Assembly (NCBI RefSeq): GCF_030247185.1 | Contig: NC_080572.1 | Location: 304,283,656 to 304,347,655, forward strand | Direction of reading: 5' to 3' | From: Malaya genurostris | Lineage: Eukaryota; Arthropoda; Insecta; Diptera; Culicidae | Length of the DNA stretch: 64,000 nt | Shown here: positions 35,501 to 44,439 of the stretch, in pieces | Layout of the letters: each line of letters starts with the position of its first letter | Position numbering within the stretch: position 1 is the stretch's first letter | The notes under the pieces: generated by a model | The model's input: only the letters and a program-made list of their open reading frames with translations | The model's database searches: none | What the model was told of the DNA's origin: nothing | Program-made: the position numbers and the translations under genes

Positions 35501-38500
35501 ATCTACTTTCTTCAAGATAGCCAAATCGATTTTCACAAACTTATATATTCAAAGGAAAAGTCTTACGGTTTTATACAGAATCCCTAAATTCGTTGCGGAT
35601 AATTCTTCCAGTTCCGGATCTATAGGGTGCTTTGATTCGTAGACTTTGCTAGATTACATTCGAACAAACTTTCCTGTTTCTATTCAATGAACAGTTGTTT
35701 CTAGAACTCCACAGTAATATTGATGATGGAATGAATAATATGAGAAAGGCATCATTATACCACTAGGTGGATTACAAATACTAAATCCAATACAGATTTT
35801 ACACATGTCTAATGGAAACAAATGAATGCATTCAAGCAATATTTTCAGATACAATTTTTGAAGTCATTCTTCAGTATATATTCGAACACAAGAATCTTGT
35901 CTGAATTTCGTTAAATTCCCGTAAACCGAATCACGGAGACCAGCTGCATCAAAAAATATAAATCATAAAAAGAAATGTGCCATAAAATCGTTTCGAAGAT
36001 ACTTTCCATGGGTGGTCGTTCTCTACATTGACAGAATGAAAACACGAAGACGGCGACCCATCGATGGTTTGAGCCAGATAAAGGGAGATCTAATTGGATG
36101 ATAGTGTAATAATCACAAATTATCGAACTGCCTCTGTTCAACCGGCATGAAATTACTTGGTTCTTGAAAAGTTAAATTAAACTGAGAAAATCTGAAAATT
36201 TCTAGTATCTAGGCATTGGTTATTGATTACCAAGGCGGGTTTTTAATCGGCATCACAACGGAATATATTGATAAAAATATTTTAAAAGTTAATTAAACGG
36301 AGATAATATTAATCAAATTATTAATTTACGAGTCCAAATTATAAACTTGTTTCTAAGCTTCCTTTTCAATTATATCAGGAAAACTATACTACTTTACTGT
36401 TATTTTTTTCCAGGATCGTAATACTACCAAAGCCTTTCCGGTCATGGTTTACATTCATGGGGGTGGATTTTTCGCAGGCAGCGCCAGCCCATCGGTTGTT
36501 GGACCGGAGTACATTATGGACGCAAAACGTACGATTCTGGTCACATTGCAGTACCGGTTGGGCGTGTTTGGATTTTTTTCCACCGGAGATGGAATGGCCC
36601 CTGGTAACTTCGGGCTCAAAGATCAAGTTATGGCTTTACAGTGGGTGAAGAAGAACATCGCCGAGTTTGGCGGCAATCCGGAATTAGTGACCATCTTCGG
36701 ACAGAGCGCCGGTGGAGCTTCAGTTCATATGCACATGATGAGTCCGATGAGTGAAGGGCTATTCTCGAGGGTTATAATGATGAGTGGCAATGCGATTGCT
36801 CCATGGAACATTCCTACAAAAGATCCATTTGGTTTGGCAGTGCGGCAAACTGAAGCAGTTGATGTTCCATGTGCCAAAAATTTATCTTCAGAACAAATTG
36901 TGAATGTTCTGCGCAATGTAGATGCCACCGTTCTCTCGAAAAGCATTGATAAGTTGAAGGTATTCAGGTTCAATCACGGTTTCGTTATAGCTGCATGCAT
37001 TGAATTAACTTTGTTTTTTTTTTGTATTAGTTCTGGTCTATTGATCCTTTGACTCTTTACCGACCGGTCATTGAGTCGTCCAATTGGTCGGATCAAGCAT
37101 TCCTCGTAGAAGACCCACGAGTTTCATGGCAGAAGGGTAACTACCAGCAGTTGCCGTGGATGACCAGTTTTGTACCAAACGATGGGGCCGTTCGTGCAAT
37201 TGCAATCACCTCAAACGAAAAATTACTCAAGGAATTAAATGCCAATATTAGTTACATACTTCCGAAGTTGTTAGAGAAAGAACAATCTAACGAGTTGCTG
37301 CGTTTATTGAAAAATCGTTACTTCAACGATAGCTCGGACGAAGAATGGATAAACCAGAAAAATGCATACCGACTGACAGATGTAAGTATATAGTCTGCCT
37401 GCTTGGATGTTAAAAATGGTAAGCACGCATCGCTAACTGAAAACCATTCCGCCATTCTTTCGCTGCAGCTGTACACCGAAGGATCCTTCCTCTATCCGAT
37501 CCAGTCAGCCGTGAAACAGTACGTTACGGTTGCAGACACTAAGAAGGCGCCGGTTAGCATTTACAAGTTCAACTTTAAAGGCCGCTATTCCTATTCGTTT
37601 TACTATACCTTCACGCATCAGGACTATGGGGTAGTGCACTGTGACGATTTGATCTACATTTTTCGCTCGCCCGCACTATTCCAGGACTTTCCACGTAAAT
37701 CCAAGGAGGCACTGATGTCACACAATTTAGTGCAATTTTTTATCGATTTCGCCATCAATGGGTAGGTTATGTTATTTGCTGGAATGATTTTTTCCCCGAT
37801 AGGAAACCGTAAACGCAATGCAGAGCAAGAAAACTTTTTAACGAGATTTTCGCGTACCATGCTCGGGTTCCAAGATTAGCTTCCTACCATAAGCTCTGCT
37901 TTCCGGAAGCAAAATAATAAGAAGTAAACGGTTTCGCTTTGCTTTGCTTCGGAAAGAAGTGATTTTACTTCCGCTTGTCTGGGTCGGGTAACACATTTAT
38001 TATCTTTCTACAGTTTTTGGAAACAAAGGAGTGTGACGGCTTTATTAGTCTTATTATAGAGTATGGACTGTCACCGCTCTACTTTAATGAGACAGTAGGG
38101 TCTATTAATATTGATTTCTACGGCTAGAAACAGGAAATCTATTCTCTATTTGTTTCAAACAACTCTCAGAGTACTCCTATCTGAACTATGAAAAACTATT
38201 GACTTCTTGTAAAAATCATCAAACACACATCGCATTCTGAACCGTTTTTAGATGCTTGTAGTGCGAAAGGTGCTGAAGTCAATAGTTGAAGCAGTCATAT
38301 ATAGCCCACGATGCCAACGAGCAGAGTCCCTTTGACAAATACTACTTTTAGTACAAGAAAACACTTTCATTTATCCGTTGCACAATGCCGTTGGCAAATA
38401 CTATTATGATGCGAAAATTTATTTTCATTTCCTCTTTGTACAGAGTGGCCACTCCATTGAAGCCTTACCGTTCGTGTGACAATGAAAACGAGATCTACCA

Positions 38501-38621
38501 ATCAATGGACTGCGATGTACTTGAGTTTACCAACTCGGACGAACTGGAGAAACCCTTTGAGGTGCGCATTTTCAATGGACGGAACGAGGATTTATTTACT
38601 TTCTGGAATAAATTCTACTGA
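26562..38621 (+). CDS. Gene B: secreted carboxylesterase (carboxylesterase/JHE-like family), catalytic Ser retained
   Basis: Six exons join in frame: 26562-26810, 27570-27719, 36414-36959, 37031-37381, 37469-37761, 38444-38621, giving 588 aa. All introns are GT-AG. ATG 26562 starts a signal peptide (VIVLVSYNVYA). Family landmarks in order: VCIDDGC, GIPFAKPPVGKLRF, EDCLYLNVYRPK, oxyanion-hole YIHGGGFFAG, QYRLGVFGFF, GNFGLKDQ, nucleophile elbow GQSAGG (Ser231, codon 36705-36707), Asp in FVPNDGA at the acid position, and His489 in YGVVHCDDLIYIF. The triad is therefore Ser-Asp/Glu-His and hydrolysis of carboxylic esters, perhaps juvenile hormone or xenobiotic, is plausible; the substrate cannot be read from sequence. 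Exon 5 has the same length (293 bp) and phase as its gene A counterpart. A 71-bp intron (36960-37030) is absent from gene A. Intron 2 is 8.7 kb and holds an I element and a lola retrocopy. Intron 1 (26811-27569) has no recognised content. Confidence 0.95.
27720..28888. other. Start of gene B intron 2, unassigned
   Basis: Mixed-composition intron DNA without a recognisable domain. Open frames near 28428-28870 overlap on both strands and resemble nothing known. Confidence 0.35.
29198..32768 (-). pseudogene. I-element ORF2 (endonuclease, RT, RNase H), multiply broken
   Basis: ATG 32768 opens an AP-endonuclease with LQWNCRSI, CETWL (catalytic Glu kept) and GDFNSHG, to a stop at 32283. RT pieces follow at 32061-31096 (PWWD-like PCWDKEC, APGLDRIKF), 31219-30794 (FLDIKGAFDSV, LPQGSCLSP, QLTDDGV) and 30828-30079 (thumb). 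RNase H is split over 29986-29801 (ELAAVHYSL, FTDSLSAIEA) and 29770-29327 (WVPAHCSIPGNERAD), then a TAA and a further in-frame tail to TAA at 29200-29198. The Asp, Glu and His RNase H motifs are visible, but the frame is destroyed. Confidence 0.88.
32761..34077 (-). pseudogene. I-element ORF1 (gag-like), frameshifted
   Basis: ATG at 34077 opens MDDLMEDHPNPIPDTSKS, shifts frame in an A-run near 33955, and continues through EYRVYIPSKEVEIDGVV to CTNCKK near 33470. A second shift there restores the knuckle region. The 32761-33321 frame then gives a basic Lys/Pro-rich stretch and ends FVSFDG and TAA. The ORF1 stop overlaps the ORF2 ATG (see findings). Role in the family: RNA binding and RNP formation. 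Confidence 0.8.
34180..34440. other. Unassigned segment between the I element and the lola retrocopy
   Basis: On the minus strand one frame reads a coding-like stretch (TVYEGVVHIVLYINRDISY) near 34250-34180, but no domain is recognised and no start or splice context is convincing. Confidence 0.25.
34525..35215 (-). pseudogene. lola: Processed pseudogene of lola (longitudinals lacking), BTB region
   Basis: ATG 35158-35156 begins MDDDQ, then a TAG (35143-35141) where a Gln codon is expected, then FCLRWNNHQS, the canonical Lola start. A frameshift follows, after which DCTLAAEGKFLKAHKVVLSA, PYFAALL, HPIFILKDVKFQELRAM, YRGEVNISQDQLAALLKA and ESLQIKGLSDNRG reproduce the BTB/POZ dimerisation domain; four residues are missing before YRGEV. 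A Ser/Gln/Pro-rich linker follows (SGSRERS, RKRKKSVDTNN). Exons that are separate in lola genes are contiguous, and an AC-rich 5' leader precedes the ATG, so it is a retrocopy. It is dead, antisense in gene B intron 2, and truncated before any zinc finger. Confidence 0.88.
35400..35775. repeat. Degenerate copy of the TTCCGG dispersed repeat
   Basis: Holds TTCGGCTATTCCGG, CGATTTTCACAAACTTAT, TTCCAGTTCCGGATCTATAGG and the end block GAGAAAGGCATCATTATACC-ACTAGGTGGATT. A shorter related block is at 34445-34490. Confidence 0.5.
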
Positions 38622-38828
38622 GGCGTATTTGGTTAGACATTATTTCTGTAGTATGTGTCGCAAAAAAACTTGTGATAATTGAACGAACGGAAAGGTGATT
38701 ATGGAGAATTTTTCGATCAAAAGCGTTTGTAGTGTTAGTTGTTTACACTCGATAGTTATAGATAGAACTGGGCTCTGACATTCTGGTTTTGTGGAATGTC
38801 TTTTTTTTATAAAAAAAGGTTGTTTTCT

Positions 38829-38834
38829 AATAAA
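38829..38834 (+). promoter_or_regulatory. Poly(A) signal of gene B (AATAAA)
   Basis: The first canonical AATAAA after the gene B stop, 208 bases downstream, in an AT-rich context; gives a plausible short 3' UTR. Confidence 0.6.
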
Positions 38835-38849
38835 TATATACTGATACTT

Positions 38850-39729
38850 GTAATCGTTGTATGCATTGAATCAGGAACGAGTTCGGAATCTTTCTGATTT
38901 ATGCTTTCGAAACATCGTACTTTTCCATGGATGAATCTCGACTAAACTCATATGTATGACACAGAATGTCGCTTCCAAAATGTCTGCTTATTCCTTACTA
39001 GTGTTATTAAATGAGTCCAACAATTTTGCAAAAATAACTAAACATTTTGACAATAGAGAGGTAGCGTAATCAGCATCGACTTGATTTCGCTACCTTTCTA
39101 TAGAGCAATTGCAGGAATGAGTAGACGAAAAAGTGATAAAATCAGAATCGATCTTCTCCGACTCACGACTGATTTTTTAAAAGGGCGTATGTATTTTTGC
39201 ACTTCACAAAAATTGCCTTTTTTAAATCGTTGAAAATCGGAAACCTTTAATTGTGTAAAAATGGCGTTCAGGAAGAAGTTGTATGGAATCGATTGGGCAC
39301 TCTAAAAAAAATAAACACCGAAACAAATTTTTGATTTTTCTCTCAATAATTACAAAATAATCCGAAAAAGTTAAATAAAAAAAGCATGGTTTTAATTTTT
39401 TTTTATAATTTTTATTTTAAAGCTGTTATTAAAACCTACAGATTGATGACTATCCCATCCGTGCCTTTTGAAAAAAGAAGAAGTTACAGCTAAAACAATT
39501 TACAGAAATATTCGAAATTTCAGGTGCTCGTTGAAAGATGATCATTTGAACAGTAGAATATTATTCTACAGGATAAAGGCAATAGACTTGTTCATGATAT
39601 CCTCTCATCTAAAAGTAGCTGTTCTTGAGATACTTGGATATTTAATTATAACACCATTTTTTACATTTCCATGAACTGTTTATTTGCTTGCTATATCCAC
39701 AATTATTACATGTACATGAATAATTCTTA
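38850..39729. other. Spacer downstream of gene B
   Basis: AT-rich with no recognised feature up to the 3' end of the RTE element. Confidence 0.4.
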
Positions 39730-39736
39730 ATTATAT

Positions 39737-41876
39737 TTAAGCTTTTAAGTTTTTGAAAATTGTATGAGTACTACGTGCATCGTCATTCGAATACAGTTTT
39801 GTGACCATTTTCACTGGGCTGTCGTCCGACATCCTTATGACATGTCCAGCCCACCGTAGACGTCCGATTTTAGCTGTCCGTACGATGGGTGGTTCTCCTA
39901 GCAGCTGTTGCAATTCGTGATTCATACGCCGTCTCCACGATCCGTCTTCCATCCGCACTCCGCCATAGATGGTTCTCAGTACCTTTCTTTCGAAAACACT
40001 GAGGGCGCGTTGGACCTCTGCCAACATAGTCCAGGTCTCGTGGCCATAGAGAACAACCGGTCTAATGAGCGTTTTGTAGATGGTCAATTTCGTGCGGTGG
40101 CGTACTTTTCTCGATCGGAGGGTTTTTCTGAGTTCAAAGTACGCACGATTCCTTGCCAAAATACGTCTATGAATTTCTCTGCTGGTGTCATTATCGGCGG
40201 TCACCAGTGAGCCCAAATACACGAACTCGTCAACCACTTCGATATCGTCACCGTCTATCAATATTCGTGGTGGAAGGCGTAGTGTTTCTTCTCTAGAGCC
40301 TCTTCCTCTCATGTATTTTGTTTTTGACGCATTTATGACCAGTCCGATACGCCTAGCTTCAGCTTTCAGTCCGATGTAGGTTTCCGTCATCTTCTCAAGG
40401 TTACCTGTTACAATATCAATATCGTCAGCGAAGCCAAAAAGTTGTACGGACTTTCGGAAGATCGTGCCACTCGTGTCGATCCTTGCTCTTCGATTCACAC
40501 CTTCCAGGGCAATATTGAACAAGATACAAGAGAGTCCATCACCTTGCCGTAGCCCTCTGCCGAGATTCGATGGGACTCGAGAGCCTCCCAGATACTCGGA
40601 CGTAGCACATCACTCTATCCATTGTTGCTTTGACCAATCGCGTCAGTTTATGCGGGAAACCGTATTCGTGCATTATCTGCCATAGCTGTTCTCGATCGAT
40701 TGTGTCGTATGCCGCTTTGAAGTCAATGATGCGTGGGTACGTTGTATTCACGACACTTCTGGAGTACTTGTCTTGTTTTTTTTATAATTGCCCACCACAC
40801 TCCCCCACACCAAAAAGCTCAACAAGGAGCCCCCTGGTAATGGACGCAACTAATCTCAGTTCATTAACACTGGCAAAATTTTAATACTAACAAAAAAAAA
40901 CAACAAGAAAAACTGAGACTAAAACAATTTATTCTAAGATGTGCAATTAACTAATTTATTGGTGTGGAATCCCAGTGGAAATCAGTTTCCTTTTAAGGGA
41001 TCCACGTTTAATATCTAACATTGAATAATATAATACTGTTGACGTTTAACTAACATTGATATACAGATAGATTACGATTGTTTAAACTTTACGCTTATTG
41101 TATAAAAATTTCATTCAGTCTTTGTCTAAAGTAGTGCAGGTCACTGTTCATCGAGCTTATAATGGCACTGATATTATGATGGGGATAGAATACCGTTAAG
41201 ATTCAAGTTGCCTAAATCATTTATGTATAAGAGAAATAATAAAGGTCCTATATTACTACCTTGTGGTACACCAATTTTCGTAGGAGCGAGGTTGCAACGT
41301 TCCCCATCAATGGATACAAATTGTTGCCTATTTGTCAAGTAACGCGAATATGTGATCCGTAGTGGCGCGGGCTCCAGTAAATCCCGCTTGGTACGGCCCT
41401 ACGATTTCCTTAGCTATTGGTGATAGACGACGGTAAAGGATTTGGGAGAGTACCTTGTAGGCGGCGTTCAGCAATGTGATTGCGCGGTAATTGCAACAAT
41501 CTAGCTTATCGCCCTTTTTGTAGACGGGACATACCACTCCATCCATCCATTCCTGCGGTAGAATCTCCTCCTCCCAAATCCTAGAAATCATCCAGTGCAG
41601 CGCTCTAGCCAGTGCCTCTCCTCCATGTTTGAGCAGCTCGCCTGGTAACTGGTTATTTCCCGCGACTGATTGATGACGTCGGAGAAGAATCGCCCGTCGA
41701 TGAGAACATGGTCGATTTGATTTTCCGTATGTTGATCTGGTGATCTCCAGGTGGCTTTGTGGATATCTTTGCGGGGAAAGAAGGTGATTCGAGCTACCTT
41801 GCCTCGGGAGGAATACTTCCTTCTTGTCATCGGGTCTCGTCTCATGTGGGCAGTGCATGTTGATGATGCTGTAGTT
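39737..41876 (-). pseudogene. RTE endonuclease/reverse transcriptase, broken
   Basis: Frames: 41879-41328 (EN remnants then RT fingers to TTDHIFAL), insertion, 40775-40539 (RQVLQKCREYN then IDFKAAYDTIDR in a shifted frame), 40522-39737 (FADD box and thumb, ending IFKNLKA). The FADD Asp pair is present. The stop in place of the residue before LFIDF, the frameshift near 40560 and the insertion inactivate it. Confidence 0.83.
40771..41336 (-). mobile_element. 5'-truncated LINE fragment nested in the RTE element
   Basis: From 41336 down it begins YLTNRQQFVSIDG, VPQGSNIGPLLFLLYINDL, an RT motif set unlike the RTE around it. It decays into non-coding sequence and ends in an A-rich stretch (ATTATAAAAAAAACAAG) at about 40790-40771. 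RTE codons resume on both sides. Clade uncertain (Jockey/CR1-like). Confidence 0.7.
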
Positions 41877-41994
41877 CATTGCCGTTTCAACCTTCCGAGC
41901 GAACTATTTCCGTAAAAATCAAGAGAAAAAAAAATTAAATATTTTAAAAATATCGCGAGACCTGACTTCGCGATATAATACTATAAAAAGCATT

Positions 41995-43126
41995 GATAGA
42001 ATACGGCCAGACAAGCTCAGGGTCCTGTTTACCAGCTCAAAACAGGCTAATGAGCTTATTCAAAAGGATCCTTTCACGCTGGAGTACCGCGTCTATGTAC
42101 CAGCTCGCGAAGTAGAAATCGACGGTGTGGTCACCGATTTGAGTTTGACTTGCGAGGATATTCTTAAGTACGCGGTGGGTTGTTTTAAAGACCCCTCACT
42201 TAAGAATGTCAGGATACTGGATTGCAAGCGATTGCATTCAGTATCGATCGCCGGGGATGGAACAAAGCCCTATCCCCAATCAGACTCTTATCGTTTGACC
42301 TTCGCCGGTTCTGCTTTGACAAACTACATCCCTCTTGGACCGGGTTCGTTTGCCTGTTCGTTTATTTGTACCCCGGATAATGAATTGTACCAATTGCAAA
42401 CAACTGGGGCATACAGCTACCCATTGCAGCAATAGGCCACGCTGTACCAACTGTGGGGAAGCTCATGCGGACGGCTCTTGCGGTAAGGATGCTGAAAAGT
42501 GTCTCTACTGTAACCTTCTTACAGTAGAGACACTTTTCAGCATCCTTACCGCAAGAGCCGTCCGCATGAGCTTCCCCACAGTTGGTACAACGTGACCCTC
42601 CGTCCGCATGACCTCTCTGACTGTCCCGCGTACAAACTGCGAGGAGATCGGATGAAGCGTTCCCTGAAGGAACACTCCAAGCGATTCCGACAACCCTTTG
42701 GAAGGTCCATCTTCGGCGGTCCCTCATAGCTATAGGAAAAGAGCAAACAAATCCTCTCATAAGCTCCCTAGTAAGGGTTCCAAGGTGTCTTCCGATGGAT
42801 TTCGAAAAGTTACAGCTAACGGAAATCGTGACAAACCACCGAAGCAAAAAGCTCCTGGTCTCGGAAAACTCAATTCCGAGATGGAATTCCCACCACTTCC
42901 AGGGACTACAAAATCCCCAAGCGTCCCTGAAAATCCACCAGAGAACCAACTAGATGCTGGACTTATCAAGTTCTCTGATGTTGTGGACTGAATTTTTACA
43001 ACTTTCAATATTTCAGACACTCTTAGAAGCATTTTAATTGCTTTCATGGCAACAGAAAAAACATATTTAAAGCAGTTGACTGCAAATTGGCCCCTTCTTT
43101 CAGCGATTGTATCTTTCGATGGCTAA
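41995..43126 (+). pseudogene. I-element ORF1 (copy 2), gag-like with CCHC knuckles
   Basis: Starts within the homologous region at INRIRPDKLRVL, followed by EYRVYVPAREVEIDGVVTD, a frameshift near 42325, LPVRLFVPRIMNCTNC, CTNCKQLGHTATHC and CTNCGEAHADGSC knuckles. It is broken by the inverted duplication, resumes as VTLRPHDLSDCPAYKLRG, shifts again near 42715, and ends SFDG with TAA at 43124-43126. The stop overlaps the ORF2 ATG exactly as in copy 1. Confidence 0.8.
42443..42589. repeat. Perfect 71-bp inverted duplication, 5-bp spacer
   Basis: 42443-42513 and 42519-42589 are exact reverse complements, spacer CCTTC. Without the added arm the ORF1 reading (KCLYC then NVTLRPHDL) is continuous, so the right arm is an insertion copied from the left. 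Confidence 0.9.
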
Positions 43127-44103
43127 ATCATCCACCGAGGTCACGGATCTAATCACTGTTTTACGGTGGAATTGCAGAAGTATCATCCCAAAAATAGATT
43201 CATTTAAATTTCTAGTAAAAAATTTGAAATGTGACGCATTTGCATTGTGCAAAACTTGGCTAACTTCTGAAATACCCTTAAACTTCCACGTTTTCAACAT
43301 TATTCGCCTGGATCGAGATGATCCCTACGGAGGAGTACTCGATACCAGGTATTGAAGTTGTCGCATGTCATGTTACATTCAAAGGTAAGGACCTTTGTAT
43401 TGCTTCCATCTACATTCCTCCTAGAGCCTTGGTTAGGCATCGGCGGCTCAGTGATATCATAGAGCTCATTCCCGCACCGACGTTGGTTTTAGGCGACTTT
43501 AACACACACGGTACGGGATGGAGCTGTCTTCACGACGATAACAGATCAGCTATGATCCATGATATTTGCGACAACTTCAATATGACAATCTTGAATACGG
43601 GAGAAATGACACGGATTCCTGCACTACCAGCAAGATCAAGTGCGCTGGATTTATCCCTTTGCTCGACATCGCTACGGTTGGATTGCACGTGGGAGGTAAT
43701 TCCTGATCCCCACGGTAGCGATCATCTACCGATCGTAATATCAATCACCAACGGCTCAAAACCATCGAAGACAATCAATGTTTCGTATGACCTCACACGA
43801 AATATTGATTGGAAATGCTACACAAATTCGATATCTGAGAAACTAGAAGCAACACAAGAACTTCCTCCGGAGGAAGAGTACACGTTTTTGGCTGGCTTGA
43901 TTCTCGAGACCGCGACTCAAGCTCAGACGAAACGTGTACCCGGCGCGAAAACTAACATCCGTCCTCCCAACCCGTGGTGGGACAAAGAGTGCACAAATTT
44001 AAACGCGGAGAGAGCCTCCGTGTATAAAATATTCAGAAAAAATGGAACACCTGATAATTACCGGAATTACGCAGCGTTTGACGTTAAAATTAAGATGCTG
44101 TAA
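43119..44103 (+). pseudogene. I-element ORF2 endonuclease (copy 2), truncated
   Basis: ATG 43119 opens MAKSSTEVTD, LRWNCRSIIPK, then CKTWL where the family (and copy 1) has CETWL, so the metal-binding Glu is changed to Lys. About 18 residues are deleted after DPYGGVL with a frame change (43318 frame), then IEVVACHVTFKGKDLCIAS, GDFNTHG and GSDHLPI (catalytic His region kept) to the truncation. Non-functional. Confidence 0.82.
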
Positions 44104-44363
44104 TTGAAGAAACGGCCCTTGATCTTCAATACGCAAATTCCATGACTGATTGGCTGCCACCCAATCACGCGCTGGCGCATCTTGCGTTGGTTGTGCCACA
44201 GCTCTGGTAGAAGGTAACCGCTCGATGCCCACTTTTCCAAACCTTCTGTCCCGTCCAACAAAGTTCCTGCAGTGCTACGACATCGAAGCCGCGGATTTGG
44301 AGCTCATCTGTAAAGAGAAGGCAAGCCCCCCCCTTCCCTGTCAGCATACGACCATGGTCCCAC
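44094..44363 (-). mobile_element. RTE element, displaced 5' (endonuclease start) part
   Basis: On the minus strand LTDELQIRGFDVVALQEL and CWTGQKVWKSGHRAVTFYQS are the RTE endonuclease start, reaching GRFFNYSI at the duplicated target site. Together with 39730-41876 it forms one interrupted element. Confidence 0.75.
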
Positions 44364-44430
44364 CGGGGTTGGTTACCCGATCTTTCCTATGGTTACTCGT
44401 ACCATAGGAAAGATCGGGTAACCAACCCCG
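44364..44430. repeat. Perfect 30-bp inverted repeat, 7-bp spacer
   Basis: 44364-44393 and 44401-44430 are exact complements around TACTCGT. It lies at the 5' side of the RTE remnant. Confidence 0.88.
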
Positions 44431-44439
44431 ATCGACTTA

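Larger units (their letters stand above)
39730..41876 (-). mobile_element. RTE-clade LINE, main part, interrupted
   Basis: From 41876 down: endonuclease pieces (NYSIINMHCPHE, then TENQIDHVLIDGRFF), RT fingers (LPQEWMDGVVCPVYKKGDK, NYRAITLLNAAYKVLS), a nested LINE insertion at 40771-41336, then RT palm (IDFKAAYDTIDR; FADDIDIVTG) and the C-terminal RLRWAGHVIRM. The endonuclease is internally deleted. The N-terminal endonuclease segment lies at 44094-44363, displaced by the I element at 41877-44093. Confidence 0.85.
41877..44093 (+). mobile_element. I-clade LINE copy 2, 3'-truncated, with 12-bp target duplication, inserted in the RTE element
   Basis: Flanked by GATGCTGTAGTT (41865-41876) and GATGCTGTAATT (44094-44105); RTE codons for NYSI lie on each side. 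Contains ORF1 (from about 41995) and the ORF2 endonuclease, stopping abruptly after FDVKIK in an A-rich stretch. It lacks RT, RNase H and the 3' UTR. It contains a 71-bp perfect inverted duplication (42443-42589). Confidence 0.85.

Noticed and set aside
42505..42949. Minus-strand frames across the inverted duplication
   Set aside because: They arise because the 71-bp duplication places ORF1 sequence on the opposite strand.
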